DNA of 24,768 nucleotides from JBIOWF01 sp044868295 (GCA_044868295.1 JBIOWF010000366.1:1-24768); one strand, 5' to 3'; shown: positions 15,525-23,125, numbered from the stretch's first letter. Notes: generated from the sequence alone by a model not told the origin. Numbers and translations are program-made.

Positions 15525-17699
15525 TCACCACGCTCTCCCCAGGATCGTTTGCACGGTTCGTACCGCTGGCGCGGCCCGATCGTCGTCGTAGACAGCCCCA
15601 TCGCCGGGGTCGTGGTCCCTACCGGACCTGACCCGGGCGGCGATGGAACGGCGCTCGGGCGCGTCGAAGGCGCCGAACGTCCGCCTCAGCAGCGGCAGCA
15701 CATCGACGAAGGTCTCGCCGGGCAGCCCGGTGAGCCACTCGTCGACCATGGCCAGCAACCGGGCGTCGTGCACGAGCAGCAACCCGCCTCCCGGCAGGAA
15801 CCCCTCGATCCAGGCCGCGGACCGCGCCGCCGGGTTGCCCGCCGACATCGACCGTGCCATCCGGACCGGCACGTCTTCGACGACCCGCGCGTCGAAGAGG
15901 ATCCGGACGAGCCGCCCCTCGATCACGCCGGGCACGTCGGGCCGGTCGGCGACGCCGGTCAGCGCCTTGAGCCAGCGCGCCCGATCAGGTGAAAGGGCCA
16001 CCGCCGAGTGGACGGCGTCGATCTGCGCCACGACCTCCCTGGCCGAGTCGTCGTCCAGGCCCGTCACGGCGGGTGAGAGCCCGGCGCAGACCCGCACCAG
16101 CAGTGCGTGCGCGATCGACTCCAGGCCCTCGGCGGGCGTGCCTCGCACGTCACCGTACCGCCGGGCGCGCACCAGAGCGGGGAGGGCGGCCATCAGATGC
16201 CTGATGTCCCCATCGAGCGCGGCCCGGTCGTCGATCGCCTTGAGCACGTGCGGCAGCGCGTCCGGGAGGTGAGCCAGCAGGCACCGCTCGGCCAGCGAGG
16301 TCAGTTCCGCGAGCGGCGTCGCGGCACGCCCGGCGAGTTCGAGGACGCGGGCGGTCGCGGCGGCCGGGACGGTGGTGCCCCATCCGGCCGCCTCGATCAG
16401 GCCGATGTCGAACTCGGGCCGCCATTCAAGGGTCCAGGACTCCTTGAAGGTGCCCTTTCCCCGGGCCTCCCGCGGGGTTCCCCAGGCCACACCGATCATG
16501 TGGAGGCGGTGCAGCAGCCTGCTGCGCTCGAGGTCGACGGGCTTGCGCAGATCCAGATCGTGATCACGGCCGAGCGCCTCGGGCTTGAGCTTCAGCCGCC
16601 GCTGCTCGTCGCGCAGGTGCCGTTGAAGGGGCACCATCGGCGTCGAGTCGGGCACCCGGCCGAGTGACTCCCCCACGACCAGCCGCCGCTGGATGAATTC
16701 GACCGGCAGGTCGTCGCCTTCGCACAGCACCGCCCGGGTCGCCTCGGTCACCTCCGACAGGCCGGGCAGGGGCCGGCCGCGCAGCCCGGCGAGGCTGTCC
16801 GCCAGCCGTACCGCCTCGATGACGTGCGCGGACGAGACGGGCAGATCCTCCTCTCGGAGCACCCCGGCGGCCTTCGTCAGCCACCGCTCGATCGGCCGGT
16901 CTCCGGACTCGAACAGATGGCGGTACCAGCCGGGCGAGGTGACGCCCGCGCCGTAGCCGCTCCACGCGGCCAGCCGTCCGTGCGTCCACGGCACCCAGGT
17001 CATGTCCACCTTGACCTTGGGCATGCCCCTGAGCAGCCGGTCATCGGCCACCGCCGGCCCCGGCTCGGTCAGCGCGGGGACATGCCAGGCGCCGCAGACG
17101 ACGGCCACGTTGGTGAACCCGTCCTTCAGCGCCTTCCGCAGAGTCCGGCGCATGTACGCCTCGCGGCGCGCCTCCTGGCCCTCGGGGGTGTGGCCGTCGC
17201 GGACGGCCGCCATCGCCTCGGCGATGATCTGGAACGGCGTGTCTCCCCGATGCTCGACGGCGTCCTCCCACCACCGCTCGGGATCCTCGTAGCCCGCCGC
17301 CTCCGCGAGAGTCGCGATCGGATCGACGTGTACGGCATGCGCCGTACCACCTGAATCCTCGGGATCACCGGAATCGGCGGGATCGGCGAGGCTGTGCGCC
17401 GCGGGCAGGTCGCAGAACCGCACCTCCGCCCCGGAGTCCACCGCGTAGCGGATGGCCTGCCACTCGGGCGAGAACACCGCGAACGGCCAGAACGCCGCCT
17501 TCGACGAGTCGCCCGGCACGTGGGCGAGGAGCGCGACCGGTGGTTCCATGTCAGGGTCGGCGGCCAGTCGGATCAGGCCGTCCGCCTCAGGCGGTCCTTC
17601 GATGAGCACGATGTCCGGCTTCAATCGCTCCAGCTCCGCACGTACGGCTCTCGCGGACCCCGGCCCATGGTGGCGGACCCCCAGAATCGTCGTCGTCAT
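15525..17699 (-). CDS. DUF5682 protein (TraB/ChaN/EreA-like putative hydrolase)
   Basis: The protein has 724 residues. The first 215 carry motifs in the style of the TraB/ChaN/erythromycin-esterase fold: RHHGPGS at 9-15, IEGPPEAD with E34, and GAWHVPAL with H206. Paired His and Glu residues form the putative active site in that superfamily, though the reaction of DUF5682 proteins is not known to me. The remaining 500 residues are mostly helical with no named domain. They may bind the AAA+ or VWA partner. A short acidic/Gly insert sits at about 105-120. I prefer ATG 17699, just before the first strand. The frame is open to 17774 through the end of the ATPase gene, with an overlapping ATG at 17750 as the alternative. 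The stop overlaps a possible VWA start. Confidence 0.85.
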   Translation of the reverse strand: MTTTILGVRHHGPGSARAVRAELERLKPDIVLIEGPPEADGLIRLAADPDMEPPVALLAHVPGDSSKAAFWPFAVFSPEWQAIRYAVDSGAEVRFCDLPAAHSLADPADSGDPEDSGGTAHAVHVDPIATLAEAAGYEDPERWWEDAVEHRGDTPFQIIAEAMAAVRDGHTPEGQEARREAYMRRTLRKALKDGFTNVAVVCGAWHVPALTEPGPAVADDRLLRGMPKVKVDMTWVPWTHGRLAAWSGYGAGVTSPGWYRHLFESGDRPIERWLTKAAGVLREEDLPVSSAHVIEAVRLADSLAGLRGRPLPGLSEVTEATRAVLCEGDDLPVEFIQRRLVVGESLGRVPDSTPMVPLQRHLRDEQRRLKLKPEALGRDHDLDLRKPVDLERSRLLHRLHMIGVAWGTPREARGKGTFKESWTLEWRPEFDIGLIEAAGWGTTVPAAATARVLELAGRAATPLAELTSLAERCLLAHLPDALPHVLKAIDDRAALDGDIRHLMAALPALVRARRYGDVRGTPAEGLESIAHALLVRVCAGLSPAVTGLDDDSAREVVAQIDAVHSAVALSPDRARWLKALTGVADRPDVPGVIEGRLVRILFDARVVEDVPVRMARSMSAGNPAARSAAWIEGFLPGGGLLLVHDARLLAMVDEWLTGLPGETFVDVLPLLRRTFGAFDAPERRSIAARVRSGRDHDPGDGAVYDDDRAAPAVRTVQTILGRAW

Positions 17700-17739
17700 C
17701 CGCCCGTCACCAGGTGGCACCTGGCCGAGGCGACGCTCG

Positions 17740-18807
17740 TCACCCGGCATCGCGGCAGGCCCGGTAGAAGTCACGCCAGTCCTCGCGCTCGCGGACGACG
17801 GTCTCCAGGTACTCCTGCCAGACCACGCGGTCGGAGACGGGGTCCTGGATGACGGCGCCGACGATGCCGGCGGCCACGTCCGACGGCCGGAGAACGCCGT
17901 CGCCGAAATGCGCGGCCAAGGCGATGCCGCTGGTCAGCACCGAGATCGCCTCGGCGGTGCTCAGCGTGCCGCTGGGCGACTTCACCTTGGTCCGGCCGTC
18001 CGACGTCACGCCTGAGCGCAGCTCGCGGAAGACCGTGACAACGCGGCGGATCTCCTCCAGGCCGGTCGGCGTGTCGGGCAGCTCCAGCGATCGGCCCAGC
18101 TGGCCGACCCGGCGGGAGACGATCTCGATTTCCTCCTCCGGACTCGCCGGAACGGGCAGCACGACGGTGTTGAACCGCCTGCGCAGCGCGCTCGACAGCT
18201 CGTTGACGCCACGGTCCCGATCATTGGCGGTCGCGATCACGTTGAAGCCCTTGGCCGCCTGGACCTCCTCGTTCAGCTCGGGGATCGGCAGCGTCTTCTC
18301 CGACAGCACCGTGATCAGGGCGTCCTGCACGTCGGAGGGCATCCGGGTCAGCTCCTCCACGCGCGCCAGCCGCCCCTCGGCCATCGCCCGCATGACGGGA
18401 CTCGGCGTGAGCGCGGCCCGCGACGGGCCCTCGGCGAGCAGCCGGGCGTAGTTCCAGCCGTATCTGATCGCCTCCTCCGCGGTGCCGGCGGTGCCCTGGA
18501 CGAGCAGCGTCGAGTCGCCGCTGATCGCCGCCGCGATGTGCTCCGACAGCCACGTCTTGGCGGTGCCGGGCACGCCGAGCAGCAACAACGCCCGATCGGT
18601 GGCCAGCGTGGCGACCGCCACCTCGACGATCCGCCGCGGGCCGATGTATTTGGGGGTGATCTGGCCGTCGTCTCCCAGCAGGTAGGTCGTGACGGCCCAC
18701 GGCGAGAGCCGCCAGCCGGGCGGGCGCGGCCGATCGTCGCTCTTGGCCAGCAGCGCCAGCTCCTCCGCGTACTGGTCTTCCGCGTGGGGTCGCAGAACCG
18801 TCGTCAC
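17740..18807 (-). CDS. MoxR-type AAA+ ATPase
   Basis: This is an ATP-driven ring motor of the MoxR/CbbQ kind, 355 residues. Walker A is GVPGTAKT at 78-85. Walker B is degenerate (RVEELTRMP, with E151 and E152 where DE is usual), which I recall as normal for this subgroup. Sensor 1 is IATAND (191-196), and SSALRRRF (about 205-212) supplies arginine fingers. The lid domain follows to the end. GTG 18807 is chosen as start because GGGAG lies 5 bases upstream. ATG 18819 is in frame but has no ribosome site and overlaps that GGGAG. The gene sits 44 bp after DUF5691 and 40 bp before DUF5682, consistent with one transcript. MoxR ATPases commonly remodel or activate partners with VWA proteins, and both kinds of partner are present here. 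Confidence 0.9.
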   Translation of the reverse strand: MTTVLRPHAEDQYAEELALLAKSDDRPRPPGWRLSPWAVTTYLLGDDGQITPKYIGPRRIVEVAVATLATDRALLLLGVPGTAKTWLSEHIAAAISGDSTLLVQGTAGTAEEAIRYGWNYARLLAEGPSRAALTPSPVMRAMAEGRLARVEELTRMPSDVQDALITVLSEKTLPIPELNEEVQAAKGFNVIATANDRDRGVNELSSALRRRFNTVVLPVPASPEEEIEIVSRRVGQLGRSLELPDTPTGLEEIRRVVTVFRELRSGVTSDGRTKVKSPSGTLSTAEAISVLTSGIALAAHFGDGVLRPSDVAAGIVGAVIQDPVSDRVVWQEYLETVVREREDWRDFYRACRDAG

Positions 18808-18812
18808 AAGTG

Positions 18813-18817
18813 CTCCC
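18813..18817 (-). promoter_or_regulatory. Ribosome binding site of the MoxR ATPase gene
   Basis: GGGAG on the minus strand lies 5 bases before GTG 18807. It overlaps the in-frame ATG 18819, which argues for the GTG as the true start. Confidence 0.6.
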
Positions 18818-18851
18818 ATTCAGATTTGTCGATCGTGTGCGGCGGCGACCG

Positions 18852-20330
18852 CTACCCGAAATCGCCGATCATGTCGAAGCGGAACCGCAGGACGGCCGCC
18901 ACCTCCTGGACCTCGGCGACGTCCGACAGCCGCCGCACGTGCTCGTGCGTGGCCGGATCCAGCCGCTCCCCGGCGATCCTGGCGAACTCCCCCGAGTTCC
19001 ACGGCTGCGTGGTGGACGTCTCCACGATCCGTTCGAGTACGGCTTTCGCCAGCGAAACGCCCCACGGCCCGGGCACCCCGCCGAGCATCATCATCATCTG
19101 ACCGGCGGTCTCGTTGCCCCGCACGAACTCCGCGGCCCTGCGGCACCGCTCCGCGGGCGGCAGGACGACGAGCAGATCGGTCAGGGGTTCCACCTCGAAC
19201 AGGCCCCGCGCCCACCCGACGTCCCGCTGCAGGATCGCGGCCCTGGTCCAGCCCATGCGGACCTCCCTGTCCCACTCACCGGCCTTCTTGCCGACGATCC
19301 GCTCCACGGGAAGGTCGAGGTGGAGAGGCCACAGCGAGAGCGGCGTGTGCGCGACGACCTGCTGCAACCACCAGCTCCGCGGTCCGGTCCCCGCCGGCGG
19401 GCGGGAGCGGACGCCGTCGCGCTCCATCGCCGAGTCGCACGCCTTGGGCGGCTCGGCGCGCAGCCCGGCGCCGTCTCGCACGAGGAACCGCCGGGCGCGG
19501 TCGGCCATCCGCTGTCCCAGCCGGGACTCCGGCAGCCGGGTGAGCAGGTCGGCGGCGGCCTGCCGTACCTCGCGGCGGCGGTCGTCGAGCGCGCTCTCGA
19601 GGAACGGCTCGTCGTCCATGCTCAGGCCGTCCCCGAGGACCTCCACGAACGCGGCCCGATCCTCGGGCGTCTCCCTGTCCCAGGTGTCGTCGAGCAGGCT
19701 GCGCGCCTGCCCTGGGTCCGCCGCGCGCAGCGCCGTGAGGAACGCCCGGCGATCTCCGCTCGTGCCGAACTCCCAGGCCTCCTCCGTGGGTCCGCTCACC
19801 TCCGCGAGGAGATACGACCACTGGGGATTGAGCTCGGCCAGCCAGCGGCCGCGCGCCCCGGTCAGCGGCCCCAGCTGGGCCCGGATCGAGCGATCCTTGA
19901 CCCCGAGATCGAGCAGCGCCGGGATCAGCCGGGCGGGAACTCGCGCGTTCCTCGACGTGGCGAGGTCCAGCCACTCGCCCAGCAGACGGGCCCGTTCACC
20001 CGCGAGGATGCGAGCCAGCCGGTCCGCCGCCCGCCGGGGCGCCGGCGGCCGACTCTCCTGGGGTGCGGGCGGGAGCGGCCGGCCCCTGTTCGGCCGCTGC
20101 CCCGCCCGCATCCGCACCACCTGCGTGGCGGCCTGCTCCAGCAAGCTGATCGGCGCACTCACCTTGGCTGCACTCACCTTGGCTGCACTCACCTTGGCTG
20201 GATTCGCCTTGGCTGGATTCGCCTTGGCTGGATTCGCCTCGGCTGCCGAGGCCGGTGGCGGCACGGGTCGTCGATCGGTGCCCACGAGCGCCGCCGACAC
20301 CAGCTCCTCCCATGTGAGCCACGCGTTCAC
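18852..20330 (-). CDS. DUF5691 family protein
   Basis: The protein has 492 residues, with no signal peptide or membrane helix. It is a helical, Arg/Leu-rich protein. The central part (about 205-300) looks HEAT-like: AFVEVLGDGLSMDDEPFLES followed by ALDDRRREVRQAAADLLTRL reads as paired helices with a checkpoint on damage-like 'R-EVR-AAA-LL' repeats. No catalytic motif was recognised. It may be a scaffold in the MoxR-DUF5682-VWA assembly. The GTG start at 20330 overlaps the SWIM-gene stop in GTGA (20327-20330), so translation is coupled. Near the N-terminus, six 5-residue repeats (about residues 29-58) form a Lys/Ala/Pro linker after the first conserved block (WLTWEELVSAALVGTDRR). Confidence 0.85.
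   Translation of the reverse strand: MNAWLTWEELVSAALVGTDRRPVPPPASAAEANPAKANPAKANPAKVSAAKVSAAKVSAPISLLEQAATQVVRMRAGQRPNRGRPLPPAPQESRPPAPRRAADRLARILAGERARLLGEWLDLATSRNARVPARLIPALLDLGVKDRSIRAQLGPLTGARGRWLAELNPQWSYLLAEVSGPTEEAWEFGTSGDRRAFLTALRAADPGQARSLLDDTWDRETPEDRAAFVEVLGDGLSMDDEPFLESALDDRRREVRQAAADLLTRLPESRLGQRMADRARRFLVRDGAGLRAEPPKACDSAMERDGVRSRPPAGTGPRSWWLQQVVAHTPLSLWPLHLDLPVERIVGKKAGEWDREVRMGWTRAAILQRDVGWARGLFEVEPLTDLLVVLPPAERCRRAAEFVRGNETAGQMMMMLGGVPGPWGVSLAKAVLERIVETSTTQPWNSGEFARIAGERLDPATHEHVRRLSDVAEVQEVAAVLRFRFDMIGDFG
20157..20246 (-). repeat. Six tandem 15-bp units in the DUF5691 gene
   Basis: Six consecutive 15-bp units, each close to ACTCACCTTGGCTGC or ATTCGCCTTGGCTGG on the plus strand, run without a gap. 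On the coding strand they read EANPAKANPAKANPAK then VSAAK repeats. The three NPAK-type and three VSAAK-type units form two blocks, as expected of recent slippage or unequal exchange. Confidence 0.95.
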
Positions 20331-20502
20331 AGCATCACCACCTGGCCTTCCTCGTCCCAGACCGTGAGCGGGCGCAGCCCGCGCGGCGTCCACTCGACGG
20401 CCACGGTCACCGGATGGCCACCGGAGACGGACAGCAGCCTCCACGGCGTCCCGGCCGACAGAAGCAACGGCAACGCCTGGCCCGCCCGCCGGGCGTCGCC
20501 GA

Positions 20503-20619
20503 GCCCACCACCGACCCTGATGTCTCCGGCGTCATCGGCGAGCCCACCACCGACCCTGGTGTCTCCGGCGTCATCGGCAAGGCCGCCATCGATCGCGGTG
20601 TCTCCGGCGTCGTCGGCGA
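20503..20619 (-). repeat. Three 39-bp tandem units in the SWIM-family remnant
   Basis: Units at 20503-20541, 20542-20580 and 20581-20619 encode three 13-residue copies of DDAGDTRVGGGLA. The first two are almost identical and the third is more diverged. The array is acidic and glycine-rich and lies in the C-terminal quarter of the product. Confidence 0.95.
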
Positions 20620-20828
20620 GGAGCCAGCCTCCGTCTCGGACGGGAATGACACCGGCCAGGACCGCCGGCCACGAATCCGTCCACGGGTCGCCCGCCAGAG
20701 CGTCGGCGACCTGGGCGGACAGCTCTGATATGCCGATGCCCGGAGGCGGCCCCGCGTCAGCAGCGCGCACATGCCCGGGAGCAGCCGTGGGCACCTGGCT
20801 CACGGCAACTGGGGTCCCAGAGGTCGGG

Positions 20829-20985
20829 GCACCCGGGTTTGCGTGGGCACCCACCGGGCTCATGAGGCTCAGGGCACCCGCGCTCGTGGGGCTCAGGGCA
20901 CCTGGGGTCCCGGGGGTCGGGGCACCCGCGCTCGTGGGGCTCAAGGCACCCGGGGTGCCGGAGGACGGGGCACCCGGGCCGTGGC
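20829..20985 (-). repeat. 48-bp tandem units in the SWIM-family remnant
   Basis: Units at 20874-20921 and 20922-20969 encode GTPGALSPTSAGAPTP-like 16-mers. Degenerate partial units flank them on both sides (about 20829-20873 and 20970-20985). The encoded stretch is Gly/Pro/Ser/Thr/Ala-rich and likely an unstructured linker. Confidence 0.9.
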
Positions 20986-21765
20986 GCTCGGCCACGAGGG
21001 CGCGTAGCGGCGCCGCCCCGGGATAGAAGGCGAGGTCGGCGTCGATCGTCGTGCCGACCACGAGTGAGGCGTCGAGAGCCTGGCCGACGGGCGCGAACGA
21101 CAGGACGAGCGCCGGGCGGCCCGTCGACCGGCCGCGCAGCCAGACGCGGCGGGCGAGCAGCCGGTCCTGCTCCTCGTCGCGGCTGCCGATCACATCCCAC
21201 CGGTCCCGGACCGGCTCCGACGCCAGCACGCTCTCCCTGCCGACCGGGAACCCGATCCTCGACCGGGCCGTCTCCCTGAGGCCCTCGGGAAGGTCTCCGG
21301 AACGGCGGTGCGCCACGGCGAGCAGGTGAACCAGCGCGTACTCCTCCAGGACACGGCCCGGCCAGTCCTCCTCGCCGAGAACCCGGTGAAGGCGGCCGAT
21401 CGCCCCCGCCACGCCCGGGGCCTGAGCGTCCACCAAGCGCTTCGCGAGATCATCCCAGTCGGCCGGGCCCGACCTGCGTGCTCCGGCGACGCCCTGGCCG
21501 ATCTGGTCGGCCAGCCACCGCTCCAGCTCGGAAAGCCCTGCGGTGACCCGCTCCTCCCGCTGTGCCGCCCGCCGCGGGCTCCATCGTTCGATCACCCGCC
21601 GCAGACTAGCCACCCCGGCCGACAAAACCGGCCTGATCCCGGGATGGCCGGTCAACTCCGCAGCGGCTTTGGCCGGGTACGAAGAGGGTCGATACAGACC
21701 AGAACGGCGATCAGCAAATATATGTGACACAAAATCGCCCCTAGCCTGGATGTAAACAGAATCCG

Positions 21766-21771
21766 TATACT
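21766..21771 (+). promoter_or_regulatory. -10 element (TATACT) of the toxin-antitoxin operon, leaderless
   Basis: TATACT ends 6 bases before the ATG at 21778, so transcription would begin at or next to the start codon. No Shine-Dalgarno is present in that space. A weak -35 (TGTAAA, 21741-21746) lies 19 bases upstream. The surrounding 21700-21777 is clearly more AT-rich than its neighbours. Autorepression by the RHH antitoxin would be expected here. Confidence 0.55.
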
Positions 21772-21777
21772 CGAACC

Positions 21778-22008
21778 ATGACAGTCGTCCGTACATCAGA
21801 ACGTGTGCACTCCGGCCTTCGGCGCCTGGCCGAACGGCGGCGGTGCACGATGTCCGCCGTGCTGGAGGAACTGGTGGAACGCGCCGAAGCAGAAGAGTTC
21901 TGGGGAAGCTTCGGCGACTACATGGAAACCGAGCCCGGTCTCCTGGAGGATCCGGAGACGCGCACCTGGCTCGCGGCCCCCGCTCCGGTCGACGGTGCCG
22001 GGCATTGA
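21778..22008 (+). CDS. Ribbon-helix-helix type antitoxin of a MazEF/PemIK-like pair
   Basis: This small protein of 76 residues has an N-terminal RHH-like segment (VVRTSERVHSGLRRLAERR then TMSAVLEELVERA, residues 3-36). It pairs as a DNA-binding dimer in such antitoxins. The acidic C-terminal tail (from about residue 37) would wrap the toxin. The ATG 21778 follows a strong -10 by 6 bases and no ribosome site is seen, so the message is probably leaderless. The stop TGA at 22006-22008 overlaps the toxin start. The order antitoxin then toxin with overlap is the normal type II arrangement. It likely binds its own promoter. The identification rests on context plus the short helix pattern, because antitoxins of this kind diverge fast. 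Confidence 0.8.
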   Translation: MTVVRTSERVHSGLRRLAERRRCTMSAVLEELVERAEAEEFWGSFGDYMETEPGLLEDPETRTWLAAPAPVDGAGH

Positions 22009-22370
22009 GCCGGAAGACCATTACTCGCGGGGACATCTGGTGGGCCGACCTTGGGGCACCCGACGGTCATGTTCAGGGTTATCCACGGCCTGTTCTCGTC
22101 GTCTCCGCTGACGAGGTCCATCGGCTCAGCCGGGGAGCCCTGGCCTGGGTCCTCCCCATCACAACGCGCAAACGAGGCTGGGCCGGTCACATCCCCATCC
22201 AGGCGAACGACTCCACCGGACTGGACACTGAGAGCTACGCGATGTGCGAGCAACTCCGGGTTTTCAACGCCCGTGATTGGCTTGTCCGGCACATGGGGGT
22301 GGCTCCCGCAGAGGTGATGGACGCGACAGGCCGTTCTCTCGCCCGTCTCGCCGGATTGACGTCCGGATGA
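22005..22370 (+). CDS. MazF/PemK family toxin (endoribonuclease)
   Basis: The product has 121 residues and the full MazF/PemK layout: TRGDIWWADLG at the start, the strand RPVLVVSADEVH, VLPITTRKRGWAGHIPI in the middle, SYAMCEQLRVFN, and a C-terminal helix (EVMDATGRSLARLAGL). In this family the early Arg-Gly region and the later Thr/Ser in the core site cleave mRNA. The likely start is TTG 22005, overlapping the antitoxin stop in TTGA, so translation is coupled. An ATG at 21843 in the same frame would lie within the antitoxin gene and is not credible. Length is normal for the family. The target sequence cannot be predicted. Confidence 0.88.
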   Translation: MSRKTITRGDIWWADLGAPDGHVQGYPRPVLVVSADEVHRLSRGALAWVLPITTRKRGWAGHIPIQANDSTGLDTESYAMCEQLRVFNARDWLVRHMGVAPAEVMDATGRSLARLAGLTSG

Positions 22371-22461
22371 TGCCGGTGGTGCGTGAAACACTCGCAGCGT
22401 GGTGGGGCGAACGACACAACCGGCGCTGATCGGGCGGTCGGCCGGTCCCTGATCCAGCGTT

Positions 22462-22467
22462 TACGAT
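22462..22467 (+). promoter_or_regulatory. Possible -10 element (TACGAT) of the cupin gene, leaderless
   Basis: TACGAT ends 7 bases before ATG 22475, matching the TANNNT pattern and spacing of leaderless actinobacterial genes. No convincing -35 is seen, and the space AAGAGC carries no standard ribosome site. Confidence 0.4.
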
Positions 22468-22474
22468 CAAGAGC

Positions 22475-23098
22475 ATGCAGCTCATGACGCTTGGCGCGTA
22501 TCCGGACGGCCCGTCGGTCGAGGCGGCGAGTGACGCCGAGGCTCTCAAGATCGCGGAAGTGGCGTTCACCGGGCCTGAGCCCGTCATCGCCGTGGAAGGT
22601 GGCCGGAGACGGTTTCTGCGGCGGGACGTGAACGGCGTGTACGTGGCGATCCAGGAGCGCCCGCTGGTGGCCGAGGCGCTGGATCTGCTGCCGCACCCGG
22701 AAGGCGGCTGGTACCGGGAGACGTGGCGCTCGCCCGTGATGTTCGAACCGGCCGGCTACGGCGGGGTGCGGCACAGCGCGACCGGCATCTACTTCCTGCT
22801 CCAGCCGGGCGAGGAGTCGGTCTGGCACGTGGTCCGCAGCGACGAGGTGTGGCTGTGGCATCGCGGCGGTCCCCTGAAGCTGCTGCTCGGCGGCTCCGGT
22901 GACAGGCCGGTCGACTCTCCCGGTGACCGCGTCGAGATAACGCTGGGGCCGGACGTGGAGAGCGGTCAGGTGCCCCAGGCGCTCGTTCCCGCAGGAGTGT
23001 GGCAGGCCGCCCACCCGTCCGGCGACGAAGGAGTTCTCGTCAGCTGCGTCGTCTCCCCCGGCTTCGACTTCGCGGACTTCCGAGCAAATAGTGTGTAG
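22475..23098 (+). CDS. DUF985 cupin-fold protein (YML079w-like) with an N-terminal extension
   Basis: The protein has 207 residues. The DUF985/Cupin_5 domain covers about 64-205: ALDLLPHPEGGWYRETWRS at the start, SATGIYFLLQPGEESVWHVV with H118 and then RSDEVWLWHRGGPL (E124, H129), and VPAGVWQAAHP later. These are the conserved pocket positions of the family. A specific substrate is unknown for DUF985 proteins. The first 62 residues are not part of the usual domain and read as a short alpha/beta extension (EALKIAEVAFTGPEPVIAVE). The aldehyde dehydrogenase gene follows after 38 bp on the same strand and has its own ribosome site. The gene does not obviously belong to the toxin-antitoxin operon 104 bp upstream. 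Confidence 0.8.
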   Translation: MQLMTLGAYPDGPSVEAASDAEALKIAEVAFTGPEPVIAVEGGRRRFLRRDVNGVYVAIQERPLVAEALDLLPHPEGGWYRETWRSPVMFEPAGYGGVRHSATGIYFLLQPGEESVWHVVRSDEVWLWHRGGPLKLLLGGSGDRPVDSPGDRVEITLGPDVESGQVPQALVPAGVWQAAHPSGDEGVLVSCVVSPGFDFADFRANSV

Positions 23099-23125
23099 TT
23101 GAGACGCGCGATCGAAAAACACTCC

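Larger units (their letters stand above)
20327..21595 (-). pseudogene. SWIM zinc-finger family protein lacking its SWIM domain (5'-truncated first gene of the cassette)
   Basis: From RRAAQREERVTAGLSELERW onward the product matches the C-terminal region of actinobacterial SWIM zinc-finger proteins that head this cassette: DLAKRLVDAQAPGVAG, EYALVHLLAVAHRR, and LVLSFAPVGQALDASLV. The N-terminal part with the CxCx(n)CxH zinc site is missing. The similarity begins abruptly at about 21575, and no Cys/His cluster is found upstream to 22036. The frame stays open upstream but runs under the toxin-antitoxin genes and is not coding there. A restart at GTG 21595 or 21613 is possible, without a good ribosome site. 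The protein would then be about 422 residues. The gene stop overlaps the DUF5691 start by GTGA. Two repeat arrays lie in it. It may still be expressed, so 'truncated' is firmer than 'dead'. Confidence 0.75.

Noticed and set aside
18810..21026. A 738-residue plus-strand open frame across the cassette
   Set aside because: It is antisense to DUF5691 and the SWIM-family remnant, is rich in Arg/Pro/Gly, and resembles no family. High GC gives long shadow frames.
21596..22036. Upstream extension of the SWIM-family frame
   Set aside because: It runs antisense under the toxin-antitoxin genes and shows no SWIM or other domain.
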